Source: Carallia brachiata
Taxonomy: Eukaryota; Streptophyta; Magnoliopsida; Malpighiales; Rhizophoraceae
Length of the DNA stretch: 64,000 bases
NCBI GenBank assembly: GCA_021464245.1
Contig: JADCRB010000068.1
Coordinates: 499,427-563,426, forward strand
Direction: 5' to 3'
Part shown: one piece after another, positions 37,682-51,163 of the stretch
Layout of the letters: every line of letters begins with the position of its first letter
Numbering within the stretch: the stretch's first letter is position 1
Notes under the pieces: model-generated
What the model was told of the DNA's origin: nothing
The model's input: only the letters and a program-made list of their open reading frames with translations
Database searches by the model: none
Program-made: the position numbers and the translations under genes

Positions 37682-38235
37682 ATGACGATAATTAAAAATT
37701 TTGGAGAATACTTAGCTTTGTTAGATTTGATTAATGATCAAAGTATATACAGAATAATACAAGAAATTTACAATTTATAGATAGATTTAAATAGAGATCA
37801 AAAGAATTGAAAAAATCTTAAAAGATCCTTATCTGTTTGAAATAAGAAATCTGTATGTAAAAAATTATTTGTATAATGAATCAAGATCTTAAAACTAATG
37901 AAAGAATTTAATGCAAAATTTATGGTATGGCATACCTTAAGCCATTAAATCAATCATGACATAGCCTAAAGAGGTTAGAAAGTTTATGAATTATTTTAAT
38001 AAAGAACTTAGACAAAATCAAAAAGAGGTTAAAAGGATTGAAAAGGCTTTAGAAGATCCTAATGAAGTAAAACATCCTTCTATAAAAAATTACTTACTTA
38101 GTGAATTAAGTTTTTATAAATATATGAAAAGATTTACAAAATCTATGTAAATAATAGACCTTGAACAAATTATAAACATTATGGCAAAAATTGTAAAAAT
38201 AGAAGAAATAAATTCAAATTATTAATAAAAAAATT
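37682..38235 (+). pseudogene. unidentified decayed coding relic with an internal duplication
   Basis: Three short frames follow each other: 37682-37780 (32 codons), 37804-37893, and 37986-38150 (54 codons, ATG to TAA), then a further short frame to about 38225. The second and third are recognisably related: RIEKILKDPYLF...KNYLYNES in one and RIEKALEDPNEV...KNYLLSEL in the other, about 230 bases apart. The composition (Lys, Glu, Ile, Asn, Tyr) suggests a helical or coiled-coil protein. Stops and frame changes between the pieces point to decay. I do not recognise the family; a transposon or an old endogenous virus is possible but unsupported. Confidence 0.35.
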
Positions 38236-38819
38236 GTGGCCCATCGCCACGTCAATATCCCCCCCTCTCTCTACAATTTTCTTGGTATCTCTAACCAAGC
38301 TCTATATAAATACTCTATAGTTATAAATTAATAAGAAAAAAATGTAAGGCAATTGATTTTCGTCAAGTTACATAGTTAGTCTATGAAAAGTGCAAAGAGT
38401 GGAATTAATATTTCTGTTTTCCAACAAAAAAGAAAGAAAAGGCAGGCTGCAATTATACCTATATTATAGTTACGGTGTCGGTAACCACCTTGAGAAATTG
38501 AAACTCGGATAGCGGAATACAACCAAATTAAGAAAAGGAGAAAAAAAAAAGAGGGGTTGTCTATTTTTTCAAAAAATTGCATACAATTAATTAAATGTTA
38601 TTGCATGACTAATCTTTTGGCCATAACACCAGTAATTAACTAAAGACATGTAAGCTTACATTTTCTGATATATGGACACTCCACATACCTTTAACAAAAG
38701 TGGATTCTATTTGTCCGAGTTTTTTTTATCGTGCACATATTTGACAACGTGCGTCAAGAGAATTTCTCTAGTCGTGCGTCCATTGTGGCACTTTGTTCCG
38801 TCTGTTGGTTGCTAATCGT

Positions 38820-39102
38820 GGTTTAGGTGTGTTTATTTTTTATAAAATATTTTATAAAAAAAAGATTTATAAATTTTTTGACGTTTATTTACAAAAAATA
38901 TTTTATATAGATAAATTTGAAAAAAAATTTCAGATTTTTAGTTAAAATAACTTCTTATTTTATAGAGTTGAAGTTATTTTAAAAAAAATATAAACTGTGT
39001 TATAAATAATTGATAAATAAAAATTATTATTTTTATTATTAATATTTTTTTTATAAATATTTTATAAGTATAAATTATTTTATAACAAACAAACAGAAAC
39101 TA
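38820..39102. mobile_element. MITE-like inverted repeat
   Basis: The left end (GTTTAGGTGTGTTTATTTT, then TATAAAATATTTTATAA) matches the inverse of the right end (TTAGTTTCTGTTTGTTTGTTATAAAATAATT) with several mismatches. The interior is AT-rich and non-coding. It ends just where the GC-rich segment at 39103 begins. Confidence 0.42.
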
Positions 39103-39735
39103 AGTTTTGTGTGTTGTTGTGCTCAGTCGCAGCTCTTGGGTCGGTGGCTTCTGGTCCTCTTTCTAGGGGTTTTTCTGCTGATTGTCGCTTTTATGGTTGG
39201 TGATCGATCCCTTGCCTCCGATTGCCCTTGTGCGGGGTATGGGGGTAGGGGGTGTTTGGTTTTTGCTATCCAATCCGGCATGTATAGACGTGTGGGGTGG
39301 CTCCCTTTTGGTGATCCGACAGCTCCTGTGCTTTTCTGGCCTTCAGGGGTGTCCTCTCGAGGAAGGTTGCAATTCACGATTGGTGTCCCTGCCTGTTGTC
39401 CTTGTGCTTCGGGCATGTTCGATGGTGAAATTGGGCATTATTAGCTGCTGTGTAGCTTATATGGCGTTTGGCCATGGTGGCCAGTTATGCTCCCATCGGT
39501 ATCTCCGGTGCCAGTCTCTCTCCGGTGGTGGAGGGGCCTGTGGAGTGTATGGAGTCGGGTTGTCTCCCGTTGGCCTATGAGTCGGAGTCCGGATGGACTT
39601 CGAGTCAACCCGATTCTTGTGCATTGCTGCGTTCTTTGGGCTGTCCTTAGTAGGCTGTTGGATTGCAGGTGCTGTTTGGATTGTCTGAATGACTACTTAA
39701 CCAAAAATTATAGGAAGGAGATTAGGCTAAATGCC
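39103..39735 (+). mobile_element. GC-rich retroelement fragment, copy 1
   Basis: A GC-rich block with sharp borders in AT-rich DNA. Its open frames (up to 132 codons, on both strands) show no domain. A stretch near 39451 (GTGTAGCTTATATGGCGTTTG) matches 56647 (GTGTAGCTTGTATAGCGTTTG) in a similar block at 56203-56970 that ends in an A-run. That pair relationship is why I call it retroelement-derived. Confidence 0.4.
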
Positions 39736-39770
39736 AGCTTCCCCATATATATATATATATATATTAATTT

Positions 39771-40154
39771 TTTGGTTTCATTAAATTAAGGTGCATCTAT
39801 TAAAAAATTTTGCCGTTGTTGGTTTCATTAAATTAAGGTGCATCTATCAAAAAATTTTGTCGTTGTAGTCATCTAAACTAATAAAGAGAACCGAAATTTC
39901 AATGTCAACAATAATCTCTTATAGTCTGTTTGGATGGCAAGAAAAGATAGGAAAAGAAAATGGAGGAAAGAAATTTATTATTTATTATTTTTAATTTTTA
40001 ATATATTTTTTATTTATCAAATAAAAAATTTTTTCATAATTTTCTATCTCATAATTTTTATTTTTATTTTCTTTATCATCATTTTTTTCACGTATTTTGA
40101 ATCCATCCAAATAATTTTGAAGAAATTTTGTCGTTGTAGTCATCTAAACTAATA
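39771..40154. repeat. tandem and direct repeats around a small MITE-like unit
   Basis: A 49-bp unit beginning TTGGTTTCATTAAATTAAGG is repeated in tandem (39771-39819 and 39820-39868). A 32-bp segment ending GTAGTCATCTAAACTAATA is repeated exactly at 39852-39883 and 40123-40154. Between these copies sits a unit with inverted ends GTTTGGATGG (39928-39937) and CCATCCAAAT (40103-40112), a type of end common in plant MITEs. Confidence 0.55.
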
Positions 40155-42201
40155 CCGGTTCATAAATTTGATTAACGAATTATTTATTAACCTGGACTAG
40201 AAAAACTTTTCTTAGTTTTGGAAACCTGCAGCCAATTGTTTTTCCTAAAAATAAAAAAAAAGAGTGGGTTCCCGAGGGCCACAACTCATTGGGCCCCATC
40301 CACAAGTGTCAATTATTGGCTCCTTTTTGAGTAAGTTTGACTTGAATAGTATAACCGAAAGGCTGTACACAAAAGAGACAAAAGAATTTCATGTGAAAAA
40401 TCCTCTGTGATGTCAATTCCACAATTGTGGTGGTTAAAAAACAAATTACAATTATTAATTATAATGTAATTTAATAATAAATTAACATATTTATATATTT
40501 ATGATTTAAATTCAATTCCCTCACATATACCCTTCTTTGATAAAAGTTAGGTGGTTGCTAAAATAATTAAAAATTGTAACGAGACGATGAGTCCCAAATT
40601 CATCAATTATCGAGATCTCTTATGACGAACTCATTTCCACTACTATTTAGGTGGACGATCAGTCCTTTTAGGGGATTGAATGACGCAGTTTTAAACGAAA
40701 GTTATTCGATCTCAACCTGTAAATCTGATAACTGATATACAAATAATAAATTTTTTTTTTCTAAAAAAATAGTTATAATTGTACTTTTTACAAAAAGTAA
40801 AATGGAGAACCACATCAATTCTACCGGTAAAGTACACAATGTCTCTGGGAATTGAGAGTAAGAAAATCAAATACTAAAATTCCAGCCGTGATGAAAACAA
40901 CAGGCAGTGGCAGGGACTTATTATTGATACAGACAAGTTATAGGTACGCAGTAAATTAGATGTATTTTGAATGTGTGCATACACGGAACATTATGCTTAA
41001 TCATTAATTGTTTAGTTTTTAATATTTTGTCGTAGGATTATAGTTAATGGTAAAGACTAAAAATGTTCACTGCATAATCCACACAGTTGTCTAGAACACA
41101 TCAAACTCGCCACATCCATGTATTAAAGCTGATCTCATATATCAATTCCGTCACTTGAAAGAAAAATGAAAATCTTGTTTTTTTAATCGAGTTGGAGTTG
41201 AAATTGAATTTTTTTTAGAACCAATTGAAAGTAGAATTTAACATCAAAAATTTAATGCTCAAAACTCAAATTTAACTCCAAATTTAAATTTATTTTTCTT
41301 TGAATTTCCTAGGTAGTAAAGCGGAACGACGGGAAAAAGAAAAGGGCCATCCATGACAAGCCAACGGATGCAGAGCTGAGCAGTGAGAACCATTGGATAA
41401 TTTGCTGTAGTCAAGTGGCAAAAAGGGGTCTCTGCTTTTCTTGAATTTGGAACCTGACCTGGTGCTAGTGCTAACCAACGATTCCCAACTAATTGCTTCT
41501 CCATTTTGTGGGTTTGCAGAGAGTTTCAGAAAAGGAGGTGTGAAATTATTGATTGGTGAGGTACGGCAACATGTATCACGACAAACGAGACTGAACGGTG
41601 ATTGGCCAATTGTGGGTTCGTTAAACAGCTTCTCGGTGTCTATTATTCGTGTGAGGACATAATCATTGTAACCAAACGAACACCACCTGTGATCAAATGA
41701 AATCAATCAAAACTTATAATGCCTGCCCATTTGAATTTTTAGATTTCATCGAACCAATTCCACCTTGAAATTTGAAAGGCACACACAAATACATAATAGT
41801 CTCTTTGGTCTTGACAAATAGACTCTCTCTCTCTCTCTCTCTCTCCGGCTTGTTTCTTTCTTTTGTCTCTCCATGAAAGCAATTTGACAGTTGACATCAA
41901 ACATATTATGTTTTTTCCGTCAAAAAAACACAAGAAAAAAAAAAGGAGAGCAAGTGATATCTCTATAATTTTATTAAAAAATATTAAACTTTCTTTCTAT
42001 AATATAAACTGTTCAGATAATTATGATAGAATTCATACTACATCAAATATATTATATTGCAATTATTTTGGTACCTCGGGATGCACGTTGAAGCCCATGA
42101 TTTGCCTCTGCTGAATGTGGATGGAAATCCATATCCTAGGCCCATGGGCCTTGTTCCCTTTTAGTCCTTCGATTAGCAGGGTTGGTACCACTACCTTTCC
42201 T

Positions 42202-42202
<1 letters not shown>

Positions 42203-42234
<32 letters not shown>
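42203..42234. repeat. A32 homopolymer
   Basis: Run of 32 A in intergenic DNA. It may be the tail of an old retro-insertion, but no element body was recognised upstream. Confidence 0.85.
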
Positions 42235-42236
<2 letters not shown>

Positions 42237-45200
42237 AAAAAAGGATGGTTGGTTCCACGACCGCACATTCTTCTTTCGATTATAATGAACCTCCTGTCAA
42301 AGGCATTTGCCTGTCTTCCCTCTATCCTTAAATAAAACCAAGCTTTTGCTAAAAAAAAAATAATGATAATAAATAATAATGATAACAGTAATAAAACCAA
42401 GCTTTGAGAACTTAACAATAAGTAAAGTAGTTGAAGATAATAACTTTTAATAGAGAGATCTGGAGTTTGCTACTAACTTAGAAAAGATTTAAAAAAAAAA
42501 AGAAAAAGAAAAAACCAAGCTTTCCAATTCTGAAAACGCCAAAAACCAAGCTTTCCGATTCGGGAAACGCCCTGCCATGATCCACTGCAAAATTTTAGCA
42601 TGATACATCCACCGTGGTTTCTCAATATTTACGATTATTTTTATATTTTTGTTGACCAAACGATTGTTTTTAGTATTTGATATTAATTTTGTTTGGTCTG
42701 AGGCTGCTCAATATCGAGTTTATTAGACTGACTATTTTAAACCGATACATGTAAGATTTTGAAAGGCAGTAAAAATTTCTCCGTAGATATTTAACGTAGC
42801 TGCGTTCTCTATATTTAAACTTAAGACTTTTGATTAAACGGGGACGGATCTTTCCTTCCGCATCAGTTCTGTTTGATATTAATTTTGATGCACTAAAAGT
42901 AAAACAATAGATTTCCTCCGAATATGGTCGTGCCTTTTTCCTTCTTTTTTTTAATATTTCGACCGCATAATACTAAAAGACAGGTTGTGCATGGTATTTT
43001 TAATTTAAATGTGCACATAAAATCGTCCAATTCAACTAAAATCAGATTGAACTTCTGCAAAACTGATTATAGTTTGTAATTTACGTACTCAACAGACTGG
43101 TTGTAGTTTTGAAAATACGAAAACCACCTAACCAAACCAACCCACTTATTGTATAAGCCCAACATTTTTTTAATGAATGCGTGTAATCCTTGCTTTGCTG
43201 ACACAAACTTAGAAAAGACGGTTGTCTAATGAGAAATTATTGTAATTAAACTGGCTTAAAAAATAGTGAGAATAGTTGTTGTGAACAAGGAATAAAGCGT
43301 GACGAATAAAAAAGGAGTTAGGCTCAGATCCTTTCTGGTGAAGCTAGGAGTAAAAGTAATTGAGTAATACAATGCCCTTAGAATGATTTCTGATGTCAAC
43401 TAGAAAAGCAGTAACAGTACAACGGAATGGAGCAGGCCGGAAAGAATGTCAATTGACTCTCTGACTTATGGTTAACGATTGTGGTTAAGTATGAACATTT
43501 GAAAACAGTTAAACCGATTAAACCCAACCTACAATTGTTAGTGATAATTTGACTAGTTTAATTATTATATTAGTTTGATTGCGATTTTAAAAAATTTTAT
43601 CGTCCAAGAGATTTGATTTGAATATATAAGACAAACCGCCAAAACTAACCTGCTTACATTCATAATTAAATTTACATCCTCATATATAGTTGTGACTAGA
43701 ACTTAAAAATTCATTAATAATTATTCATGTGTAACTTGGCTAAGTAATTAATAATAGAGAAAATATTTATGGGCATACAACAAAATTATCCTACAGTTTT
43801 CATATTGTAACAATAAGTATTTTTTTTGTATAATCACAATAAAAAAATACAAACAATAAACAAATAATGAAACCTTTAAGAATGTTGATCAATAAATAAG
43901 GCAGAAAGTACAATAAATTTGTCAATCTTTTTGGACTCCTTTGAGAGCAATATATCTTCACCACGATATTACATTTATTTTTTGTTCACAAGGTAGTTGT
44001 TAACAAATTAGTTGAAAAATAACAAATTATTTGAATAATTTTTTAAAAAAATTATTCTTATTAGCTGTTTAATTTGTTCCGCCATTATTAATCGCTATAA
44101 TTGTTGACCAAAAAAACAAGCATGCAGCAAGGGTTTATCTGCACTTCATAACAAATTTTTTGAAAGGTGTAGGCCGAAATTTAAAGATTTTAAGAAGCTA
44201 ATTTTGTTTTTTTGGATTTAGAAAATTGGTAAGTAGTAGTAGTACCTTACAGACCTCTCAAAGAGATTTACTCGAATTCCTTATCTAAGATAGGAAGTGG
44301 GCTACTACTTCTAAACCCATCGAGACAATAAACCATGACTGGTTCAATAATAGTCACCGTAGAGTTGTTCAAAACCCAAAGAGTTCAGAGTAATTTTAAC
44401 CCAACTGAACAATCATGTTAAAATTCGAATTCATAATTTTACAAAAATACAGTCGAATCTCTTATTATTTGAACCACACGATCAGTAGTAAGAAGCTAAA
44501 TGAATAAATGCATATGATCTTTGTTGAGGTTAATGTAAGGAGCTTAAACATTTCATCATTGATGTGAACGACGTATTCCTATGTCCTACAGTGCAAGCAA
44601 GTGCGATTAAGATTTGAAGAATGGCACACGGACGAGACACCACATAACTTTTTTTTTTTTTTGTTTGGAGACACGACATAACTCTAAAAAAAGCTTTATT
44701 TGCAGTAAGTGTGATGCATTCCACGCGAAATTCAAAATACACAACTAATAATTATGAAAGTGTAATGTATAAATATACATCTTATTAATTTGACCATATT
44801 CACGTTATTACTAAAATCTAAATTTATGATAGTCAAATTGATGTGCCATACATGATTTTATTGTTTTTCTCGGCATATATAATCATGTATAACAATATCA
44901 AGTTGTTTTTGGTACATCGGGAAAGAAAAGAAAAAGGTACATCAATTAGGGCTTACGTTTGACAGTGTGTAGGATAGACTGGTCAAACTGAACTCGCTGG
45001 AAGCATGGCTGCTATATAGTCTCAGGTATAATTTGCATGGAAGTTTAGATATTGCCTCTCCAATGCTACATACACATATAGGCATACAGTTACATGAATT
45101 TATAAGAAAGTAAATTTTACGAGTTCAACAAATATCATCAGATTGTTCGTGATAACTAGTGTCGGTGTGTATTATATTATATATACATATAATTGAACAA

Positions 45201-45761
45201 GTATATTACCGCAAATGCATAATGGGCCATTACAGGCAATACCTATGTTCTTGGATTACATGTCTATGGAAGCCGAATAGAATGTGACAACCCACGTGAT
45301 CATCTGAATTAATCTGACTTCAACTTTACGACTTATACCCAATAACTAACCTGGCCATTATCACATGTTGGATAACATGCTTCTTTTTCCTTGTGGCATC
45401 CAAGCCGACTCTATGTTTGGACATTTGTCACCCTGGCTATACATTTTTGTTATTTAATTTAATTTAAGCAAATTTGTGGCAATTGTTATTTTCTCACAAG
45501 GTAAATTTACTAAAACTTATTTTTAAGACAAACTAAATTAACCATAAAAGATCTCCAACCATTACATGAACAACCAGCGAAAATTGAATCCTACTTGATA
45601 AAGAAAAGGGGTTCATCTCCTTAAAAAGCAAAAGGTCTTCATAATAAAAGAGGGCGAATTAAAATTTTTAAAAAGTTGCACCTATAAATAAGAAAAAAAA
45701 AAGGCCGATATTCAAGCTTGCCTAGAGTCATCCATTATCCTCTCAAAGGCTCACTCAAACC

Positions 45762-45784
<23 letters not shown>
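45762..45784. repeat. (GA)n microsatellite
   Basis: GA dinucleotide run, intergenic, followed by more purine-rich sequence to about 45806. Confidence 0.9.
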
Positions 45785-45793
<9 letters not shown>

Positions 45794-47899
45794 GGGGAGG
45801 GAGAGGACGTGGCAGATGTAGAACAAGTTGCAAACATTAAAGGAGAGTGAGTAGTAACTATAGCAAAATGGCAGTGGGGGGGAGGCAGTGATCAAATGAA
45901 TAATAACAAATAACAAATAAAACAAAAAGTACAAAAGGGGCCTGAACTGAACAACTTATTGTCATTGATCTTTTTTAATAATTAATTAAAGAGAGGGGGA
46001 GGAGAGCGGAGTGGTGCTGATGGTGGTGGTGGATCAGAGGGGGGGGTGGCGTTGTGGGTGTGGTGGGGTTTTGCACAAACTGGCACATTTTTGTCTGCTA
46101 GAAACTCGAAATTCACCGTACCAAAATCAGCCAGACGCAGAGCAGGAGCCCCCTGCGCACCCCCTCCCCCCTTCTCCACCTCCCCTCCATCGTACGTACG
46201 CGTCATGCATGACCCCCTGCGCACTCCTTTGTCCCTTTAACGTGCTCCTTGTGCTTCTGCATACCTCACCGTCTTGTTTGTACTTGTTTACACTACCACT
46301 TTACCTGTCATTAACATGCATGCTTAATTTGTCTCACCACTCAAACTCTCAATATTTAACACACACCCACACACACATATGTGCGTGTGCATTGATGCAT
46401 TGTCTCTCTTGAATCTTTAATTGCTTTATGAAATTCACTTAGCAGATTTGGGTCATGATTTATTTGTGCTCACAGCAACTTTAATGCTACTAGCTCCTTC
46501 AAGATTTGACGAAAATCATTGTCACGAAAACATTAAATAAACATAGCATTTAGATACTCTTTTTATGTAACTTCACAATATATAATATCTAGTCAACATC
46601 CATGGCTATATCAATTACATTTAATTGCTTATTACTTTTTTCTTTCAATAAAATATTAAGAAAAATAATGATGAACAAAAACACTATTGAACTCGAGGAC
46701 AAAAAAAAAAGTATATCAATATTAAATTTGACGAGTAGGCTTTAAAATTTCATTATATTTTAATAATATTTTTTTATTTTCATTAACTGTATTAATTCTC
46801 TCTATCCGTTTGCTGAAACTTTAAAAGATTTACTACAACCATACTAACCATTCTGTGTTTTTTTTTTAAAAAAAATTAATTTCAAATATTTAAAATTTTA
46901 GTTTTTTTTTTTTTTGGTTCGTTATTGTCATGTCTTTCAGTAAATTTATCCGATCTGATAAACTTTGGACTTTCCACTTATGACACCCATCTCATGTAAG
47001 AGGGAGCAGTTCCTGTTTATGCACGCACCTCTGTCTTGTCTGATATGTTTTTACAAAGCTAGATATTTTTAACCAAGAAAATCAAACATTAATCCATTTA
47101 AATAAAATAATAATTTTTCCAATGCAGTCTAGACCAATTTGATATAACATTGATGTGAATCATTACAATTAAAATTTTTCTGAAAGTTTTTTTTTTGACA
47201 AAATTATAAAAATAACAAAATATGCTACAAGAAGTAAAAAATTTCAAGCAATTGTAAGAAATAACAAAATATGCTACAAGAAGTAAAAAATTTCAAGAAA
47301 TTGTAAGAAAAGTTTAAATACGGTGACCCATGTTGATTTTTAACGTTATTACATTTTTTTAACACTTATTACATATTTCATAACTTCTATCGCACATCAC
47401 GTGACTTTGAGCAGAAGTTTGAATTTTTAGAAAAAAAAAATCATTATCCAGTTCTTTTTTTTTTTCCTCCATCCGTGTAATGGATCACTTTTTTTACACA
47501 AAAAAAGAGCAAGTGTAAAAAAAAAAAAAAGACAATTATTACAACACTAGAAATTATGCGAAAACTATATTTAAATGGCAAATTCCATTACATCAGTACA
47601 AAATTGGTGGAGCCAAGCTGTCTCTCGGCAGCCACCTTAGGTCGGTAACGGAAATGCCCCCATCGCAGATTCCGATAGTTAAAACACACCAAAAGACCCA
47701 ATTCGAAAGTAGAACTGGACAGACACAGAATACAGATTGTAGGCGAATAAAACGCAATGCTAATAATACCCCCATTAACACAAATCTAACAATTTGATGT
47801 TTACTATTATTGCTGATTATAGAGGTGCCATTTTTTTTTTTTTTGAATTTTTTTTTCCTGAAAATTTTCCTAATTAATTACTAAGAGATTATTATTAGT

Positions 47900-50293
47900 T
47901 CAAGAAAGGGGAGCCCTATGAGGAGCACCCTTTCTCCTGCTGCTCAACGAGAGAACAAACCCGGGGAGAAATCCACTTGCTTTCTTCTTATTCCTCTTGA
48001 CGGCACCCTCCTCCTCCTCCTCCGGATGTCCCTGAGAAATTCTAGGATTATCCATGTTCTCATTGGAGCATGAGGGGCCATTGTATTGGATTGGGTCCTC
48101 TAAGATGGAGCTGGGAGTAATTTGGCCGTCATCCAGGTCATTGACCTCCGAGCTGTCCATCCTCAGTCCCTCAAATTGTGCAAATGAGAATTCAGATTCG
48201 TCAATTCTGTACAAGATGGTATTCAGATCCTCCCCTCTATCCACCAAGTGATCAACCTACATGAATTATATATCTATAGGGTTAATATTTAAAAAAATCA
48301 CGAACTTTGCATAAATTAATATTAACGTTCGTTTCCAAGTTAGAGAGAGAAAGAGAGATCTACCATATAGAAATATAAATATAAATATAAATTTGACATA
48401 ATAATAATGTTGGAGAATGTCTCCCAGACACAATCCTGTGACAATATAGATGGAGTAATAAACAGGCGCATGTGATGTTTGTTAAATATGTCTTTTTCAC
48501 TATTTGCCATTTAAGTACTGGAGAAAATTAATAAAACAGATAATTCTGTTTGAGCATATCCATGAATGTCGCGTCTCCCAAAATATAAAATAATGGAAGG
48601 AAGGCCTTTATTTACTGGCCTTGGTAATCAGAAGTGCAACTGGAAGGCATATTCAGGAGCTCAAAGCCATAAAAATAACAACCAATCAAAGTGATGTTCA
48701 AAATAATAATAATAAGAGAAGTTGAAAAGGACCTTGCATGAGAGAGAACAGAAGTTGAACGGCTCTTGGAGAATCCTGTCACAAGTGAAGCATATGTTGG
48801 CAGAGCCCTTACAGGACCTTGACTGTGGCCTCTGATTCAAGAATATCACTTTGGCACTGTTTATGGTGTAGGGCTGCCAACCATTATAACAAACAAATTA
48901 CAGCCCTCAGTATCCATCCATGAAACCAAATGGGGGCACTGAATTATTATATAATCAACAACTTTGACAAAAAGGTTACCTGAATATAGGAACAGTCAAT
49001 GAGCTTCTCAAGATCTCCCAGTCGAATGACATCATGATAAACATACCTTCTCACCTGTCACGCGTACATAAACGGGACACCCTCAGCTAATTAATTCTTG
49101 GTTATTTGGCACTTAATTAACCTTAATCACCTTGTTGAAGTTTATCTAACAGGCATCTTGAATAGGCATTAGCCACTAGTCATCATATATATATACACAC
49201 CACTGCTCTATTTTATGTGGCGAATAATTAGTTAACAAGAATGAAGCACAATTAAAGTGAATTGCAGACAGGACATGTGAATTACAGCGTCTTGACTCTT
49301 TGGGGTAGACAAGTGTAATTATGTCATGAAAGTGATGTCAAATTTTCAACCTACCCGGCTACCCCCCTTGAAATTTTATGGTGGAAAAGCAAGCAAAGGC
49401 AATCCACCTTCACATGATAAGGGAAAAATAAATGAAGTTTGCAGAAAATGGAGCATGAAATTGAAGTTTCTAGCCACATAATATAGTGGAAAATGGAACA
49501 CTGTGAATAAAAAAACAGACATTGCACGGTCAAACTTTCGCTTTCCAGGAAAGCCTTTGCAGGGGAAGTCGGATAGAAAAGAGATCTTCCATATATGGGA
49601 AACAAACCAAAGCCAAAAAAGTGGGAATCAAAGGAGACATGATAAACCCATTTCTGGACCTCCCTATACCTTGAATATATGCCATAACAACTCAAATCAA
49701 CAATTGTCAATTTTGATCACACATAGAAAATATAAATTAGTTAGAGATTGAAAAAATTAAAAAGTCTTCTTCCCATCCCAGTAACTACATAGCTGAGAAA
49801 ATGAAGGAAAAGCAAAATTATAATTTCAAAATCATAAACAGCCAAAAGAATTCTGAATATTAAGGGGAAAAGAATAATAGAAAAGAACTCAAAAAAGGGT
49901 ATTTTTGATGTTCTCGGCCCAAGAGAAATTAACAAAGAGCTACGGTAATGAGCAAGAGCTGGTGAAAATCCAGGGAAATTCTGCCCATCGAAACACTTTT
50001 CCAGGAGAACTCCTAATGGAAAAATTTTGTTAAAGTTCTTTCAGAAAGACTTGTGACTAAAAAATGAGCCAAATTGCACGAATTTCCACCGCGAAATTTC
50101 ACCAGAGGAAGAGCCAATTACCCAATTTCATGAACAAACACTAGAGAATTGGAACCTGGAGTGGAGTCCGTGTAAGCTGCAAGCAGGCTGTGACAAACCA
50201 AGAGAACAAAAACGAAAAATGGGGAAGTAACTGAAAATTCTGAACTCTTACTAAAGAATTCCAAGGACCCCCCATAGAATTGAGTCTGAGAAG

Positions 50294-50330
<37 letters not shown>

Positions 50331-50918
50331 TGGGAATCAGGAAAAAGGGGGAATAAAAAATCTAAGAACAAATTAACGTTGCAAGGTTCAAAACTGCGTT
50401 AAATCAAATACACTATTATGGGGGAAAAAGAGTGAAAAAAAAAAGAAAAGAAAAGATCTTTGTAGAGTAAAAGAAAACCGAGTAGAAAACCATATATATA
50501 TATATAAACATGAACATGCATTATCTGTAAGTTTAGTATATAAAATTAATTAAATTGCAATATGGGGGGCATGCAAAATTGAAAAAAGAACCTGGAGGAG
50601 AGGGTGAGAGCGATGAGAAGGGATGCAGTGAGGGCATATGCTGAGGCAACAGAGCAAGCAAAAGATGTTCTTCTCATTCTTCCTGCGGTTCTCGTGGAAC
50701 CCACATCCTCCAAAGAATGTCTCTGCCATCAATCCTTCCAGCCATGCAGGCTTATTGCTGCTGCTGCTGTTGTTGTTGTTATTGTTACTGTCAATCATCA
50801 TCAACCCATCATCATCATCATCACCATAACCACCACCACCACAACCACCTCCACTTCTATCTCTTCCGCTTGATGATGACGATGATATGTTGTATTTGTT
50901 GCTGTTCTCTCTCCCCAT
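47900..50918 (-). CDS. PLATZ zinc-binding transcription factor, four exons
   Basis: Plant-specific zinc-dependent DNA-binding protein; family members bind A/T-rich sequences and mostly repress transcription. Exons: 50592-50918, 48980-49054, 48733-48873, 47900-48256, all GT-AG, giving 299 residues. Both zinc signatures are complete: C72-x2-H75-x11-C87-x2-C90-x4-C95-x2-C98-x3-H102-x2-H105, then C162-x2-C165-x10-C176-x3-C180. The N-terminus (residues 11-55) is low-complexity Ser/Gly/Asp/Asn, longer than the short N-termini common in the family. The C-terminal part (from about 182) is acidic, then ends with a basic stretch and a Ser/Arg-rich tail. Intron 1 is large (about 1.5 kb) and holds a GA microsatellite. 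The start is the only ATG upstream in frame. No frame damage. Targets cannot be inferred. Confidence 0.95.
50296..50325. repeat. (GA)n microsatellite in PLATZ intron 1
   Basis: GA dinucleotide run inside the first intron of the PLATZ gene. Confidence 0.92.
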
Positions 50919-51163
50919 ATCTTTTTTCTATATTCTCCCTCCTCTCAATTTGGAAGTTTTTTGTAATTATTGTATTGATCCTTACCAGAGGCTCTGAGTC
51001 TGAGTTGTTTGTGGGGAAAAGGATCAGATAAAAAGAGGAAAAAGAGCTATAGGGCCGTCCGGGGGGGCTGCTGCCTTCTTATCTAATAAAAATTAAGGAT
51101 GTTTGTTCCCAATAATTGTATGATTTGTGTGTAATTCGTAGGCGAATGTTTGTTTATCTCCCT

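Larger units (their letters stand above)
27640..47580. other. 20-kb gene-poor interval
   Basis: No protein-coding gene can be supported between thioredoxin o and the PLATZ gene. It holds LINE, SINE-like and MITE-like pieces and microsatellites, listed separately. Open frames of 60-160 codons here lack domains, and several open only at non-ATG codons. Known simple repeats not listed elsewhere: ATT run 29728-29752, CT run about 41822-41845, A32 run 42203-42234, GA run 45762-45784. A motif ACCAAGCTT recurs four times within 42336-42553. Confidence 0.6.

Noticed and set aside
41259..41706. Overlapping frames on both strands of 73-138 codons
   Set aside because: No recognisable domain, no splice partners, and equal openness on both strands. 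Possibly a transposon remnant but no ends were found.
46011..46412. 133-codon plus-strand frame in a GC-rich stretch
   Set aside because: Opens at a non-ATG codon, is dominated by simple repeats, and has an equally open frame on the other strand. No domain.
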